A DNA stretch of 20,369 nucleotides from Pseudomonadota bacterium (GTDB taxonomy: Bacteria > Desulfobacterota > GWC2-55-46 > JADFVP01), in assembly GCA_015222595.1 (NCBI GenBank), contig JADFVP010000075.1, forward strand, positions 1 through 20,369, in the 5' to 3' direction. Positions 7,265-13,971 of the stretch are shown here, one piece after another. The notes below the pieces were generated by a model. The model was given only the letters and a program-made list of their open reading frames with translations. It was not told the DNA's origin and ran no database searches. Every line of letters begins with the position of its first letter. The stretch's first letter is position 1. A program made the position numbers and the translations under genes.

Positions 7265-8743
7265 TTAACTCGAACGCAACTGCGGAAAGAGTATGACGTC
7301 GCGGATAGAGGCCGAGTCGGTCAAGAGCATCACGAGCCGGTCTACTCCGATACCCTCGCCAGCCGTAGGGGGCATTCCGTACTCAAGCGCCCTCAGGTAA
7401 TCTTCGTCCATGTGGTGCGCCTCGTCGTCTCCGGCCTCGCGCTCGGCTATCTGTGCGGCAAACCGCTCTCTCTGATCGATCGGGTCGTTCAGCTCGCTAA
7501 AGGCGTTGGCTATTTCGCGCCCCGCCACCATCAGCTCGAAACGGTCGGTAACGCTCGGGTCGTCGTCGTTCTTTCTTGCAAGCGGAGAGACGTCGGTGGG
7601 GTAGTGGGTTACGAAGGTCGGCTGAATGAACTTAGGTTCTGCGACCGACTCGAATATTTCTATGACCACCTTGTCGTGGCTGAACTTCTCCGGCAGTTCG
7701 AGCCCTATGCTCTCTGCAAACTTAAGCGCTGCGGCCTTATCGCTGAAGATCTCGGCGGTAGCGTCCGAGTGGGCCAGTATTGCGTCTTTAACGGAAATGC
7801 GCGTCCAGGGCGGGGCAAAGTTCAGCTCCGTTCCCTGGTACGTTATGGTCGTAGCCCCGCAAATCTTGAGCACCATAGAGCTGACCATCTCTTCGGTCAG
7901 ATCCATAAGGTCTTCGAACGTGGCGTACGCCTGATAGAATTCGAGCATCGTGAACTCAGGGTTGTGCTGCGTGCTGATGCCCTCGTTGCGGAAGTTCCTG
8001 TTTATCTCAAAAACCCTTTCGAGCCCGGCTACTATTAGTCTCTTCAGGTACAGTTCCGGGGCTATGCGCATGTAGAGTTCCATGCCGAGCGCGTTGTGGT
8101 AGGTCTTGAACGGCTTTGCGGCCGCGCCTCCGGGAATCTGCTGGAGCATCGGGGTCTCGACCTCTATGTACTCCCTTTCGGTAAGGAAGTCGCGGATGAA
8201 CTTTACTATCTCGCTCCTCTTGGCAAAGACCTCTTTTACGTCCGGGTTGACCATAAGGTCTACGTAGCGTTGGCGGTAGCGCGCCTCTACGTCGGTCAGG
8301 CCGTGCCACTTTTCGGGCAGCGGGCTAAGGCCCTTAGCCAGAGGCGTAAACAGTGCGGCCTCTATGGTCAGTTCGTCTGTGCGGGTTCTAAAGAGCGTGC
8401 CGGAGATGCCGACTATGTCGCCGACGTCGGCCTTCTTGAACAGAGCAAAGCTCTCTTCTCCGACGACATCTTTCTTGACGTAGGCCTGCAACTTACCGCT
8501 TCTGTCTTGAACGTGGATAAAGGAGGCCTTGCCGAAATCTCGCTTGGCCATAATACGTCCGGCTATTGCAACGTTGTCGTTCTTAGCTTTAAGGGTCTCG
8601 GCGTCGAGGGCGTCGAAGTTCTCGATGATAAAAGCGGTCGTTGTCGACGGTTTGAAGTCGTTGGGGTAGGCCTCTATTCCGGCCTCTTTGATGGCCTGTA
8701 GTTTTTCTAGCCGAGTATTGAACTCCGCGCTTCTTTCGTCCAC
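7265..8743 (-). CDS. lysS: Lysyl-tRNA synthetase, class II
   Basis: LysRS charges tRNA-Lys with lysine in the cytoplasm. From the chosen start the protein has 492 residues, normal for bacterial class II LysRS. It has an N-terminal OB-fold anticodon-binding domain (about 60-155, VAIAGRIMAKRDFGKASFIH) and a catalytic domain. The class II motifs are visible: motif 1 around YIEVETPMLQQIPGGAAAKP, motif 2 around NRNFRNEGISTQHNPEFTML, and motif 3 GEGIGVDRLVMLLTD near the C-terminus. The start is GTG at 8741-8743, chosen because AAGGAGT lies 7 to 8 bases upstream and the protein then begins like other LysRS proteins. The frame is open further up to 8932, but the added residues are cysteine-rich and unlike the family. 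It heads the envelope operon, with a promoter-like sequence about 135 bases upstream. Confidence 0.97.
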   Translation of the reverse strand: MDERSAEFNTRLEKLQAIKEAGIEAYPNDFKPSTTTAFIIENFDALDAETLKAKNDNVAIAGRIMAKRDFGKASFIHVQDRSGKLQAYVKKDVVGEESFALFKKADVGDIVGISGTLFRTRTDELTIEAALFTPLAKGLSPLPEKWHGLTDVEARYRQRYVDLMVNPDVKEVFAKRSEIVKFIRDFLTEREYIEVETPMLQQIPGGAAAKPFKTYHNALGMELYMRIAPELYLKRLIVAGLERVFEINRNFRNEGISTQHNPEFTMLEFYQAYATFEDLMDLTEEMVSSMVLKICGATTITYQGTELNFAPPWTRISVKDAILAHSDATAEIFSDKAAALKFAESIGLELPEKFSHDKVVIEIFESVAEPKFIQPTFVTHYPTDVSPLARKNDDDPSVTDRFELMVAGREIANAFSELNDPIDQRERFAAQIAEREAGDDEAHHMDEDYLRALEYGMPPTAGEGIGVDRLVMLLTDSASIRDVILFPQLRSS

Positions 8744-8870
8744 TGGTAAGACTCCTTGTCGGTGCTGTAATACGCCGTGGCTCTTTAGCCCTCCGGCAGC
8801 TCTTTTTCGATGAGCGCCAAAGAGGCAAAAAATACCGGTAAATTCAGAGGTTAAGACTCCTCGAACGCAA
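8744..8870 (-). promoter_or_regulatory. Putative lysS 5' leader
   Basis: About 125 bases separate the predicted lysS transcription start from its GTG. The nine bases TAAGACTCC (GGAGTCTTA on the coding strand) occur twice: at 8747-8755 as part of the real lysS ribosome site, and at 8852-8860 near the start of the leader, where no start codon follows at a usable distance. The upstream copy can form a small GAGG/CCTC hairpin. No lysine riboswitch core or T-box was recognised. The further 175 bases up to the ald stop (8906-9080) show no gene or clear signal. Confidence 0.3.
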
Positions 8871-8876
8871 TTGTAA

Positions 8877-8905
8877 AAAGTAACGTATTTGCACTGTTGA
8901 GTCAA
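8877..8905 (-). promoter_or_regulatory. Predicted sigma-70-type promoter of the lysS-envelope operon
   Basis: On the minus strand TTGACT (8900-8905) is followed, after a 17-base spacer, by TACTTT (8877-8882). The -35 box is near consensus; the -10 matches only three of six positions. It lies in the 337-base gap upstream of lysS and points toward it. It would drive lysS and probably the genes down to lpxA. Confidence 0.5.
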
Positions 8906-9080
8906 GGCAAAAGCTCTTAGAAAGGTGCGCAAAAGAGGCGGGTTGGGCCTGTTTTGCCAATACTGCGCGGGTTATAGCATTTAAAGGGGTGGCGCGGGCT
9001 GTTTTGGTGGCTCTTTACAGTAGAAATGCTGAAGTGTAAAAAGTATTTGGCAGATATTGGTTCTTGTTCGGCCTTAAGCC

Positions 9081-10187
9081 CTAGAACCGAAGCGGCGCGC
9101 ACTCTTTACCGGCGCTCGCGGCGACCATAGGGTGGGTGACCTGTCCCATGCGGATATTTACGCCGCGCTTGAGCGACGAGATCGACTTTACGGCATTGTT
9201 GAAGCCCTGTTCGGCTATCTCCATTATGTACGGAAAGGTGGCGTTGGCGAGCGCTATGGTCGAGGTGTGCGGCACCGAGCCCGGCATGTTGGCTACTCCG
9301 TAGTGGATAACGCCGTCTATGTCGTAGGTCGGTTTTGAGTGGCTCGTCTGGATGATAGTCTCGACGCAGCCGCCCTGGTCGATAGAGACGTCTACTATTA
9401 CCGAGCCTTTTTTCATGTTGGCTACCATCTCTCTGGTAACTAGCTTCTGCGTCTTGGCCCCCGCCAGATGCACAGCGCCGATGAGGAGGTCGCACTCTGA
9501 CGTGGCTTTGGCAATATTTAAGGAGTTGGAGTGGAGCGTGTGGACGCGTCCTTGAAATACGTCGTCCAAGTACCGGAGCCGTTCGTGCCCACGGTTGATT
9601 ATCGTTACGTCTGCGCCAAGCCCTACCGCCATCTTTGCGGCATTCAGGCCGACTACGCCGCCGCCTATTATCGTAACGCGGCCCGGTTCTACTCCCGGCA
9701 CGCCTCCAAGGAGCACCCCTGCGCCACCGTTCTGCTTCATCATGTGGTGCGCCCCGACCTGCACCGAGAGCCTGCCAGCAATTTCGCTCATGGGGGTCAG
9801 TATCGGCAACTGGCCGTCGTCGGTCTCTATCGTCTCGTACGCCACTGCGGTGCCGCCAGAACGGAGCAGTTCGTCTAAGAGCCTGCGGTTTCCGGCCAGA
9901 TGGAGAAAGGTGAAGAGCAGTATGCCGTCTTTTAAGAAGCCGTACTCCTCTTTTATTGGCTCCTTTACCTTTACGACCATCTCGGCACGGTCCCAGAGAA
10001 GCTTGCAGTCCTCTACTATCTCGGCCCCGGCTTGCAGGTACTCTTCATCACTAAATCCGCTGCCCAGTCCTGCTCCGGTCTCTATCATCACATGGTGTCC
10101 CGACCCTTTAAGCGCGCCGACAACTGCCGGTATCATGGCTACGCGAAATTCGTTATCTTTTATCTCTTTCGGAACGCCTATCTGCAT
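9081..10187 (-). CDS. ald: Alanine dehydrogenase
   Basis: Ald interconverts L-alanine and pyruvate plus ammonia with NAD(H), in the cytoplasm. The protein has 368 residues, matching the family's length of about 370. It has an N-terminal substrate domain starting MQIGVPKEIKDNEFRVAMIP and a Rossmann NAD domain with VTIIGGGVVGLNAAK (171-185). The known catalytic and substrate residues of the family fall at the expected numbers: R15, K75 (VKVKEP), H96 (FLHLAGN) and D270 (DVSIDQGG). HYGVANMPGSVPHTSTIALA near the C-terminus is diagnostic. A longer reading frame to 10253 was not used, because the ATG at 10185-10187 has AGAGAGGT upstream and yields the family N-terminus. It has its own promoter-like sequence, and its stop is followed by a 337-base gap. 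No terminator was seen. Confidence 0.97.
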   Translation of the reverse strand: MQIGVPKEIKDNEFRVAMIPAVVGALKGSGHHVMIETGAGLGSGFSDEEYLQAGAEIVEDCKLLWDRAEMVVKVKEPIKEEYGFLKDGILLFTFLHLAGNRRLLDELLRSGGTAVAYETIETDDGQLPILTPMSEIAGRLSVQVGAHHMMKQNGGAGVLLGGVPGVEPGRVTIIGGGVVGLNAAKMAVGLGADVTIINRGHERLRYLDDVFQGRVHTLHSNSLNIAKATSECDLLIGAVHLAGAKTQKLVTREMVANMKKGSVIVDVSIDQGGCVETIIQTSHSKPTYDIDGVIHYGVANMPGSVPHTSTIALANATFPYIMEIAEQGFNNAVKSISSLKRGVNIRMGQVTHPMVAASAGKECAPLRF

Positions 10188-10252
10188 GGTAACTGTACCT
10201 CTCTTATATTTTTGCCGGTTTTGTTGTTGCCCGGTATTTGTTCGATTATCCA

Positions 10253-10281
10253 ACGCTACCAGTTTTGTTCCGGTACGTCAA
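10253..10281 (-). promoter_or_regulatory. Predicted sigma-70-type promoter of ald
   Basis: On the minus strand TTGACG (10276-10281) and TAGCGT (10253-10258) are separated by 17 bases, in the 130-base gap between acuC and ald. The -35 is good and the -10 is weak (three of six). The predicted start would give a leader of about 60 bases. Confidence 0.4.
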
Positions 10282-10317
10282 CCGTTGCCCTTAACCGTCA
10301 TCCCAGAGTTGCAGGGG

Positions 10318-11442
10318 CTATTGGCGGCACTTTATAAGCGGCAGCACTTCGCGTTTCAGGAACTCTATGTCGTGGGTTATCTCGTGCATCTCTTTGCCTG
10401 CAAGGCCACGGGTGGTAGCGGTGTCTCGCATAGAGTCGGTGTCGAAGAACTCGGAGTTCGCCTCAAGGTACCTCTTCGGAATATGCTCCGGCACGTCCGT
10501 TCCGTTCATAATGGCCCACGCCAGAGTCCAGGCGCGCGCCACGTTGCTCATATTGTAGCCCCCGCCTCCGAGCGCCACCCATGGCAGACCCGTGTCTGAG
10601 AAGTGCCTGACCATGGACTCGAAACCGTTTGTCGTAAGGCCGAGATGCGTAATGGGATCTGTATAGAAGGTGTCTACGCCGAGCTGCGTGACGAGTATGT
10701 CGGGCGAGAAGGCCTTTAGCGCTGCGGGCACTATCTCCATAAAGGCATCGACGAACTCTTTGTCTCCGGTTTCGGGAGGCAGCGGCATGTTTACGGCGTA
10801 GCCCTTGTATCGGTTCATGCCCCTGTCGGTAACGGCTCCCGTGCCCGGAAAGAGCCACTGTCCACTTTCGTGCAAAGAGATGGTCAGCACTTTGTCGGTC
10901 TCGTAGAACGCGTACTCGACACCGTCGCCGTGGTGCGCGTCTATGTCTACGTAGGCGACACGGGCGCCGAGATCCACGAGCCTCTTAATGGCTATTGCGG
11001 CGTCGTTTATGTAACAGAAGCCAGAAGCGCGCGCAGGCATAGCGTGGTGGAGTCCGCCTGAGATGTTGAAGGCTCTCTCGACCGCGCCCTCTGCCACCAG
11101 CTCTGCTGCCTGAACCGAAGCGCCAGCGCTCAGACGCGACCAGTCGTAGAGCCCATCGAAGACCGGGTTGTCGCCGGCGCCGAGGCCGTGCGCCGGGCCG
11201 TCTATCGGTATTATGCCTGTTCCGGCTTCTCTTAAAAGGTTTATGTACTCTGCGGTGTGGATGAGGGAAAGCTCTTTTTCTGTGGCTGCGCGCGCAGGAA
11301 GTATTGCCGAGCCGGGAAGCCCCGCGAGGCCCACGGCCTCGATAAGTTCATAGGTGAGCGCGAGCCTGAGCGGCTTCATTGGATGGCCCTTGCCGTAAGA
11401 GCATGAGCCGAGTAAGTCCGAATAGATGAAGGCTGTGCTCAT
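10318..11442 (-). CDS. AcuC-like, class I histone-deacetylase family amidohydrolase
   Basis: Members of this family are zinc hydrolases that remove acetyl groups from protein lysines or small amines. AcuC in Bacillus deacetylates acetyl-CoA synthetase, while related enzymes act on acetylpolyamines. The 374-residue protein has the full active site: paired histidines H132 and H133 (GGLHHAMP), zinc ligands D168 and H170 (VDIDAHHGDG) and D257 (LGVDTF), and the transition-state tyrosine Y296 in GGGGYN. The N-terminal YGKGHPMKPLRL is typical of AcuC and class I HDACs rather than of class II enzymes. The ATG at 11440-11442 has GGAG 7 to 8 bases upstream. There is no acetyltransferase or acetyl-CoA synthetase beside it, so the substrate cannot be read from context. 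It lies 130 bases upstream of the ald start, on the same strand. Confidence 0.9.
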   Translation of the reverse strand: MSTAFIYSDLLGSCSYGKGHPMKPLRLALTYELIEAVGLAGLPGSAILPARAATEKELSLIHTAEYINLLREAGTGIIPIDGPAHGLGAGDNPVFDGLYDWSRLSAGASVQAAELVAEGAVERAFNISGGLHHAMPARASGFCYINDAAIAIKRLVDLGARVAYVDIDAHHGDGVEYAFYETDKVLTISLHESGQWLFPGTGAVTDRGMNRYKGYAVNMPLPPETGDKEFVDAFMEIVPAALKAFSPDILVTQLGVDTFYTDPITHLGLTTNGFESMVRHFSDTGLPWVALGGGGYNMSNVARAWTLAWAIMNGTDVPEHIPKRYLEANSEFFDTDSMRDTATTRGLAGKEMHEITHDIEFLKREVLPLIKCRQ

Positions 11443-11606
11443 TCGCTTCTCCGGAGGTTTTCAGACATATCCGTTGCTTGTCTGCTTATGGAGCTTTAAA
11501 GGTACTCTTGCGAGTTTTGTGCTTATAGGGCGGGCAGGTATTGCTCTAGGCGCGGTTTTGCGGTCTCAGGTGAAGTGATCGATAGGGTGCAGAAGGGCCG
11601 GGTTGG

Positions 11607-12284
11607 TCAGCGGCTCTTCTGGGCAACGCTGCCCGGGCCTCTTAAGAGGGTCTGTCTGGGGTTCAGTTTTATAGAGTTGTCTTTTAGCGGGCGGAACTTG
11701 GTCATCTGCGAGAGTCGTCCCTGCGCCTTGAGCCTCGAATGTATTCGGGTCCACGCGCACTCGTTCTCCACAAGAACTTCGCACTTGCCGTCGCTGACTC
11801 CTCCGCAGGGGCCGTTGAGCATATCCTTCGGGCACTCGGTGTGCGGGCAGATTCCGGCAGTTTCGGTTAGTACGCACTCTCCGCAGAGCGAACAGCCTTC
11901 GAAGAAGCGCCCGACCCTTTCAACAGAGGCGAGGTAGAGCGAATCGAGCGCAGGAAGCACCGGCGTGGACTCTTCTACCGAGTCGGCTACGGTCTTTACT
12001 CCTGCCCCGCAGGCGAGCACTAAGACCGCGTCGGACTCTTTTATCGCCGGAACTTTGCGTACCTCACGCCGGGCGAGCTGCTCGTAGCAGGTCTCGTCAA
12101 CGAGCGAGTAGCCGGTAACCTCGTGTCCGTTTTCGGTAAGGGTGGCGGTCATCTCGTTTATCTCTTCTATGCCGCCGGTCTTGCACTGCTCGGCACAGGT
12201 GTTGCACCCAAAGAGGTAGACGGACTTATAGCCTTTAAGCGACTCTACTATATCGGCAGGCTCTTTTTTCTTGGTTATTATCAT
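11607..12284 (-). CDS. MetV-like protein, methylenetetrahydrofolate reductase C-terminal (zinc/iron-sulfur) subunit
   Basis: Proteins of this family (MTHFR_C; MetV of acetogens) partner with the flavoprotein MetF in reducing methylene-tetrahydrofolate. They use bound metal centres and are typical of anaerobes with a Wood-Ljungdahl or related one-carbon pathway. The 225-residue protein is cysteine-rich, with thirteen cysteines. CNTCAEQC (27-34), a DETC (63-66) and ACGAG (91-95) lie in the N-terminal half; CSLCGEC (131-137) and CPHTECPKDMLNGPCGG (146-162), then C168 and C176, are in the C-terminal half. The NGPCGG segment is characteristic. The ATG at 12282-12284 has CGAGGA upstream. It follows folD by 43 bases, which places it in folate one-carbon metabolism. 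No metF gene is present nearby. The last 25 or so residues are not recognised. Confidence 0.85.
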   Translation of the reverse strand: MIITKKKEPADIVESLKGYKSVYLFGCNTCAEQCKTGGIEEINEMTATLTENGHEVTGYSLVDETCYEQLARREVRKVPAIKESDAVLVLACGAGVKTVADSVEESTPVLPALDSLYLASVERVGRFFEGCSLCGECVLTETAGICPHTECPKDMLNGPCGGVSDGKCEVLVENECAWTRIHSRLKAQGRLSQMTKFRPLKDNSIKLNPRQTLLRGPGSVAQKSR

Positions 12285-12327
12285 CGTAGTTCCTCGTTGT
12301 GAAACTGTGCCGTAAAACCGTGCCCGG

Positions 12328-13203
12328 TTAAACCTTGTGGATTCTGCGCGCGGCGCTAACGGTGTTCTTTAAGAGCATGGCTATGGTCATGGGGCCTACG
12401 CCTCCGGGCACCGGAGTAATGTGCGCGGCACGCTTAAAGGCTTCTGCGTACTCTACGTCGCCGCAGAGTTTGCCGTCGGCTTTACGGTTCATGCCGACGT
12501 CTATTACCGTTGCGCCCTCTTTGATCCACTCGCCCAATATCATCTCCGCTCGTCCTATTGCCGCTACGACTATGTCGGCCTCGGCGATCTTTTCAGGAAG
12601 GTTTGCGGTCTTTGAGTGACACAGCGTTACAGTGGCGTTCTCTTTAAGCAGCATCACGGCAACAGGCTTGCCGACTATGTTGCTTCTGCCGATGACTATT
12701 GCGTCCTTGCCGGCGGTTTCTACTCCCGTGCTACGCAGCAGGTGCATTACGCCTAACGGCGTGCACGGTTCGAGCGTAGGAGAGCCGGTCAAGAGGCGGC
12801 CCATGTTGTAGGGATGAAAGCCGTCGGCGTCCTTCTCGGCCGAGATCGTCTCTATTACCGTCGCCTCGTTGATATGTATTGGCAACGGAAGCTGTACTAG
12901 TATGCCGTGGATGCCGGAGTCTGCGTTAAGCTCGCCTATGAGGCTAAGAAGCTCGGCCTCTGTGGTGGTCTCGGGCAGAATGTGCTGCACGGAGCGGATG
13001 CCGACCTCTTCCGAGGCACGCGCCTTGTTCCGCACGTAGACCTTTGAGGCCGGGTCTTCGCCGACGAGCACCACCGCAAGCCCCGGAGTAACGCCTAGCT
13101 CTTTTAGCTCTGCGACCTCTGTGGCGAGTTCGGCCCTTAAGGCCTTGGCTGCTGCTTTGCCGTCTATTACCTTTGTAGTTGTCTCTGTAGTTGTAGTAGT
13201 CAT
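12328..13203 (-). CDS. folD: FolD, bifunctional methylenetetrahydrofolate dehydrogenase / methenyltetrahydrofolate cyclohydrolase
   Basis: FolD interconverts 5,10-methylene-, 5,10-methenyl- and 10-formyl-tetrahydrofolate in the cytoplasm. The 291-residue protein has the family's two-domain layout. Key residues are Y56 and K60 (KVYVRNKA), Q104 (GILVQLPLP), D127 (KDADGFHP, usually KDVDGFHP), the NADP-binding IGRSNIVGKP (171-180) and the closing TPVPGGVGPMTIAML. The N-terminus MTTTTTETTTK is an unusual threonine run. The ATG at 13201-13203 is the only possible start before the conserved region. No Shine-Dalgarno sequence precedes it, and a TATAAT lies 11 bases upstream, so the message is probably leaderless. 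Next is the MetV-like gene, 43 bases downstream, probably in the same transcript. Confidence 0.97.
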   Translation of the reverse strand: MTTTTTETTTKVIDGKAAAKALRAELATEVAELKELGVTPGLAVVLVGEDPASKVYVRNKARASEEVGIRSVQHILPETTTEAELLSLIGELNADSGIHGILVQLPLPIHINEATVIETISAEKDADGFHPYNMGRLLTGSPTLEPCTPLGVMHLLRSTGVETAGKDAIVIGRSNIVGKPVAVMLLKENATVTLCHSKTANLPEKIAEADIVVAAIGRAEMILGEWIKEGATVIDVGMNRKADGKLCGDVEYAEAFKRAAHITPVPGGVGPMTIAMLLKNTVSAARRIHKV

Positions 13204-13214
13204 AATAGCTATAG

Positions 13215-13243
13215 ATTATACTTTATGGCGCCGTAGTTTGCAA
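13215..13243 (-). promoter_or_regulatory. Strong predicted promoter giving an almost leaderless folD transcript
   Basis: On the minus strand TTGCAA (13238-13243) and a perfect TATAAT (13215-13220) are separated by 17 bases. The folD ATG begins 11 bases after the -10 box. Transcription starting at the usual distance, about base 13206-13210, would leave only 3 to 7 bases of leader, and no ribosome-binding sequence is present. Confidence 0.65.
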
Positions 13244-13306
13244 AAGAATTCGGACTTAGGCGGTAGGCAGGGGGAAAACCACAGGCCGGGCGTGTTAAGC
13301 GGGCCC

Positions 13307-13708
13307 TTACTCGTGCAGCAGTTCGTACTCGATGAATAAGAGGTTTTCTACGTTCAGTATCCTGTTCCTGAGGGTGGCTATAAGTTCGTCGACCTCCTCT
13401 TTGAATTGAGGGCCTGTGGCTTCTGTAGGATATTTTTCAAAGAAGTCTTGCACCTTTGTGGTTATTGCCGCCATATCTTCGTCGACAGAGTCGAGTAAGC
13501 GTCTGAGTTCAACTCTGTCTGAGGCCGCCTCTCTTAAGACAGGGTAGATGAACTCGTCCTCTTTCTGGAGGTGCTCTATTAGGCCGAGCTGTATCGACTT
13601 GAACTTCTCCCAGACCTCGGGAGAGGCCATATCGACCTCCTTGATCTCGTCGAGAACGTCGAGAATAGAGCCATGCTCCTTCTTCAGTTCGTCGATTAGT
13701 AGCGACAT
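13307..13708 (-). CDS. Hemerythrin-like (HHE) domain protein with an incomplete iron site
   Basis: Hemerythrin HHE domains are four-helix bundles that bind a diiron centre for oxygen, nitric oxide or redox sensing. The 133-residue protein has the length and charged helical character of the family. First-helix histidine H12 (KKEHGSI) and the second-helix H46-xxx-E50 pair (EHLQKEDEFIYP) are present. In the third helix the usual EH appears as ED (E77-D78), and in the fourth, where a histidine and two glutamates are normal, there is RNRILNVEN (114-122). Only half of the iron ligands are therefore clear; iron binding is uncertain. The ATG at 13706-13708 has AAAGGAG upstream. It has its own promoter-like sequence, divergent from the plus-strand gene at 13972, and folD lies 103 bases downstream. 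Confidence 0.75.
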   Translation of the reverse strand: MSLLIDELKKEHGSILDVLDEIKEVDMASPEVWEKFKSIQLGLIEHLQKEDEFIYPVLREAASDRVELRRLLDSVDEDMAAITTKVQDFFEKYPTEATGPQFKEEVDELIATLRNRILNVENLLFIEYELLHE

Positions 13709-13800
13709 TGTTACGGCTCCTTTTCGTTGATCTCGTCTTGAGCGGATTTGACCTGTTTTACGGGACGGCGAAATAGCCGGTGCGCTGAAATCTTAACTAA

Positions 13801-13829
13801 AATATACAATAAACCCGCCTGTTCGACAA
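13801..13829 (-). promoter_or_regulatory. Predicted sigma-70-type promoter of the hemerythrin-like gene
   Basis: On the minus strand TTGTCG (13824-13829), a 17-base spacer and TATATT (13801-13806) form a good match, five of six at the -10. The expected leader is about 85 bases. It stands back to back with the plus-strand promoter at 13887-13915. Confidence 0.6.
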
Positions 13830-13886
13830 CTCTAAAGTGGCCGACTGCTATTAGCGTCTTGTGCCTATAATTGTCGCGGGTTTCAC

Positions 13887-13915
13887 TTGACACATACGGT
13901 ACCTGTCGCTATCAT
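13887..13915 (+). promoter_or_regulatory. Near-consensus sigma-70-type promoter of the acidic-tail gene
   Basis: TTGACA (13887-13892), a 17-base spacer and TATCAT (13910-13915) give a perfect -35 and a five-of-six -10, the best promoter in the window. The start should lie near 13922, about 50 bases before the GTG of the gene at 13972. A 10-base palindrome, TAACCGGTTA (13937-13946), lies in the leader and could be a protein-binding site. Confidence 0.7.
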
Positions 13916-13971
13916 CAAATAAGACGGAGATTTGTTTAACCGGTTACGTTTACTTTAGAAAGGAGTCTGTA

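Noticed and set aside
7226..8038. 270-residue plus-strand open frame
   Set aside because: It is antisense to lysS and lolC/E upstream sequence; the long open frame follows from the codon choice of the real gene.
8744..8932. N-terminal extension of lysS
   Set aside because: It contains the predicted promoter, gives a sequence unlike LysRS, and a GTG with AAGGAGT at 8741-8743 explains the start.
8744..9080. Lysine riboswitch or T-box in the lysS upstream gap
   Set aside because: I could not find the conserved cores of either element by eye; a covariance-model search would settle it.
10188..10253. N-terminal extension of ald
   Set aside because: The added residues are polar and not part of the family; the ATG at 10185-10187 has a ribosome site and puts the catalytic residues at their standard numbers.
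11497..11520. Small ACTC-GCAA-GAGT hairpin downstream of the MetV-like gene
   Set aside because: A stem of only four pairs without a T run is too weak to call a terminator.
13711..13893. 60-residue minus-strand frame before the hemerythrin-like gene
   Set aside because: It begins upstream of the predicted promoter, ends inside the ribosome site of the next gene and lacks its own ribosome site.
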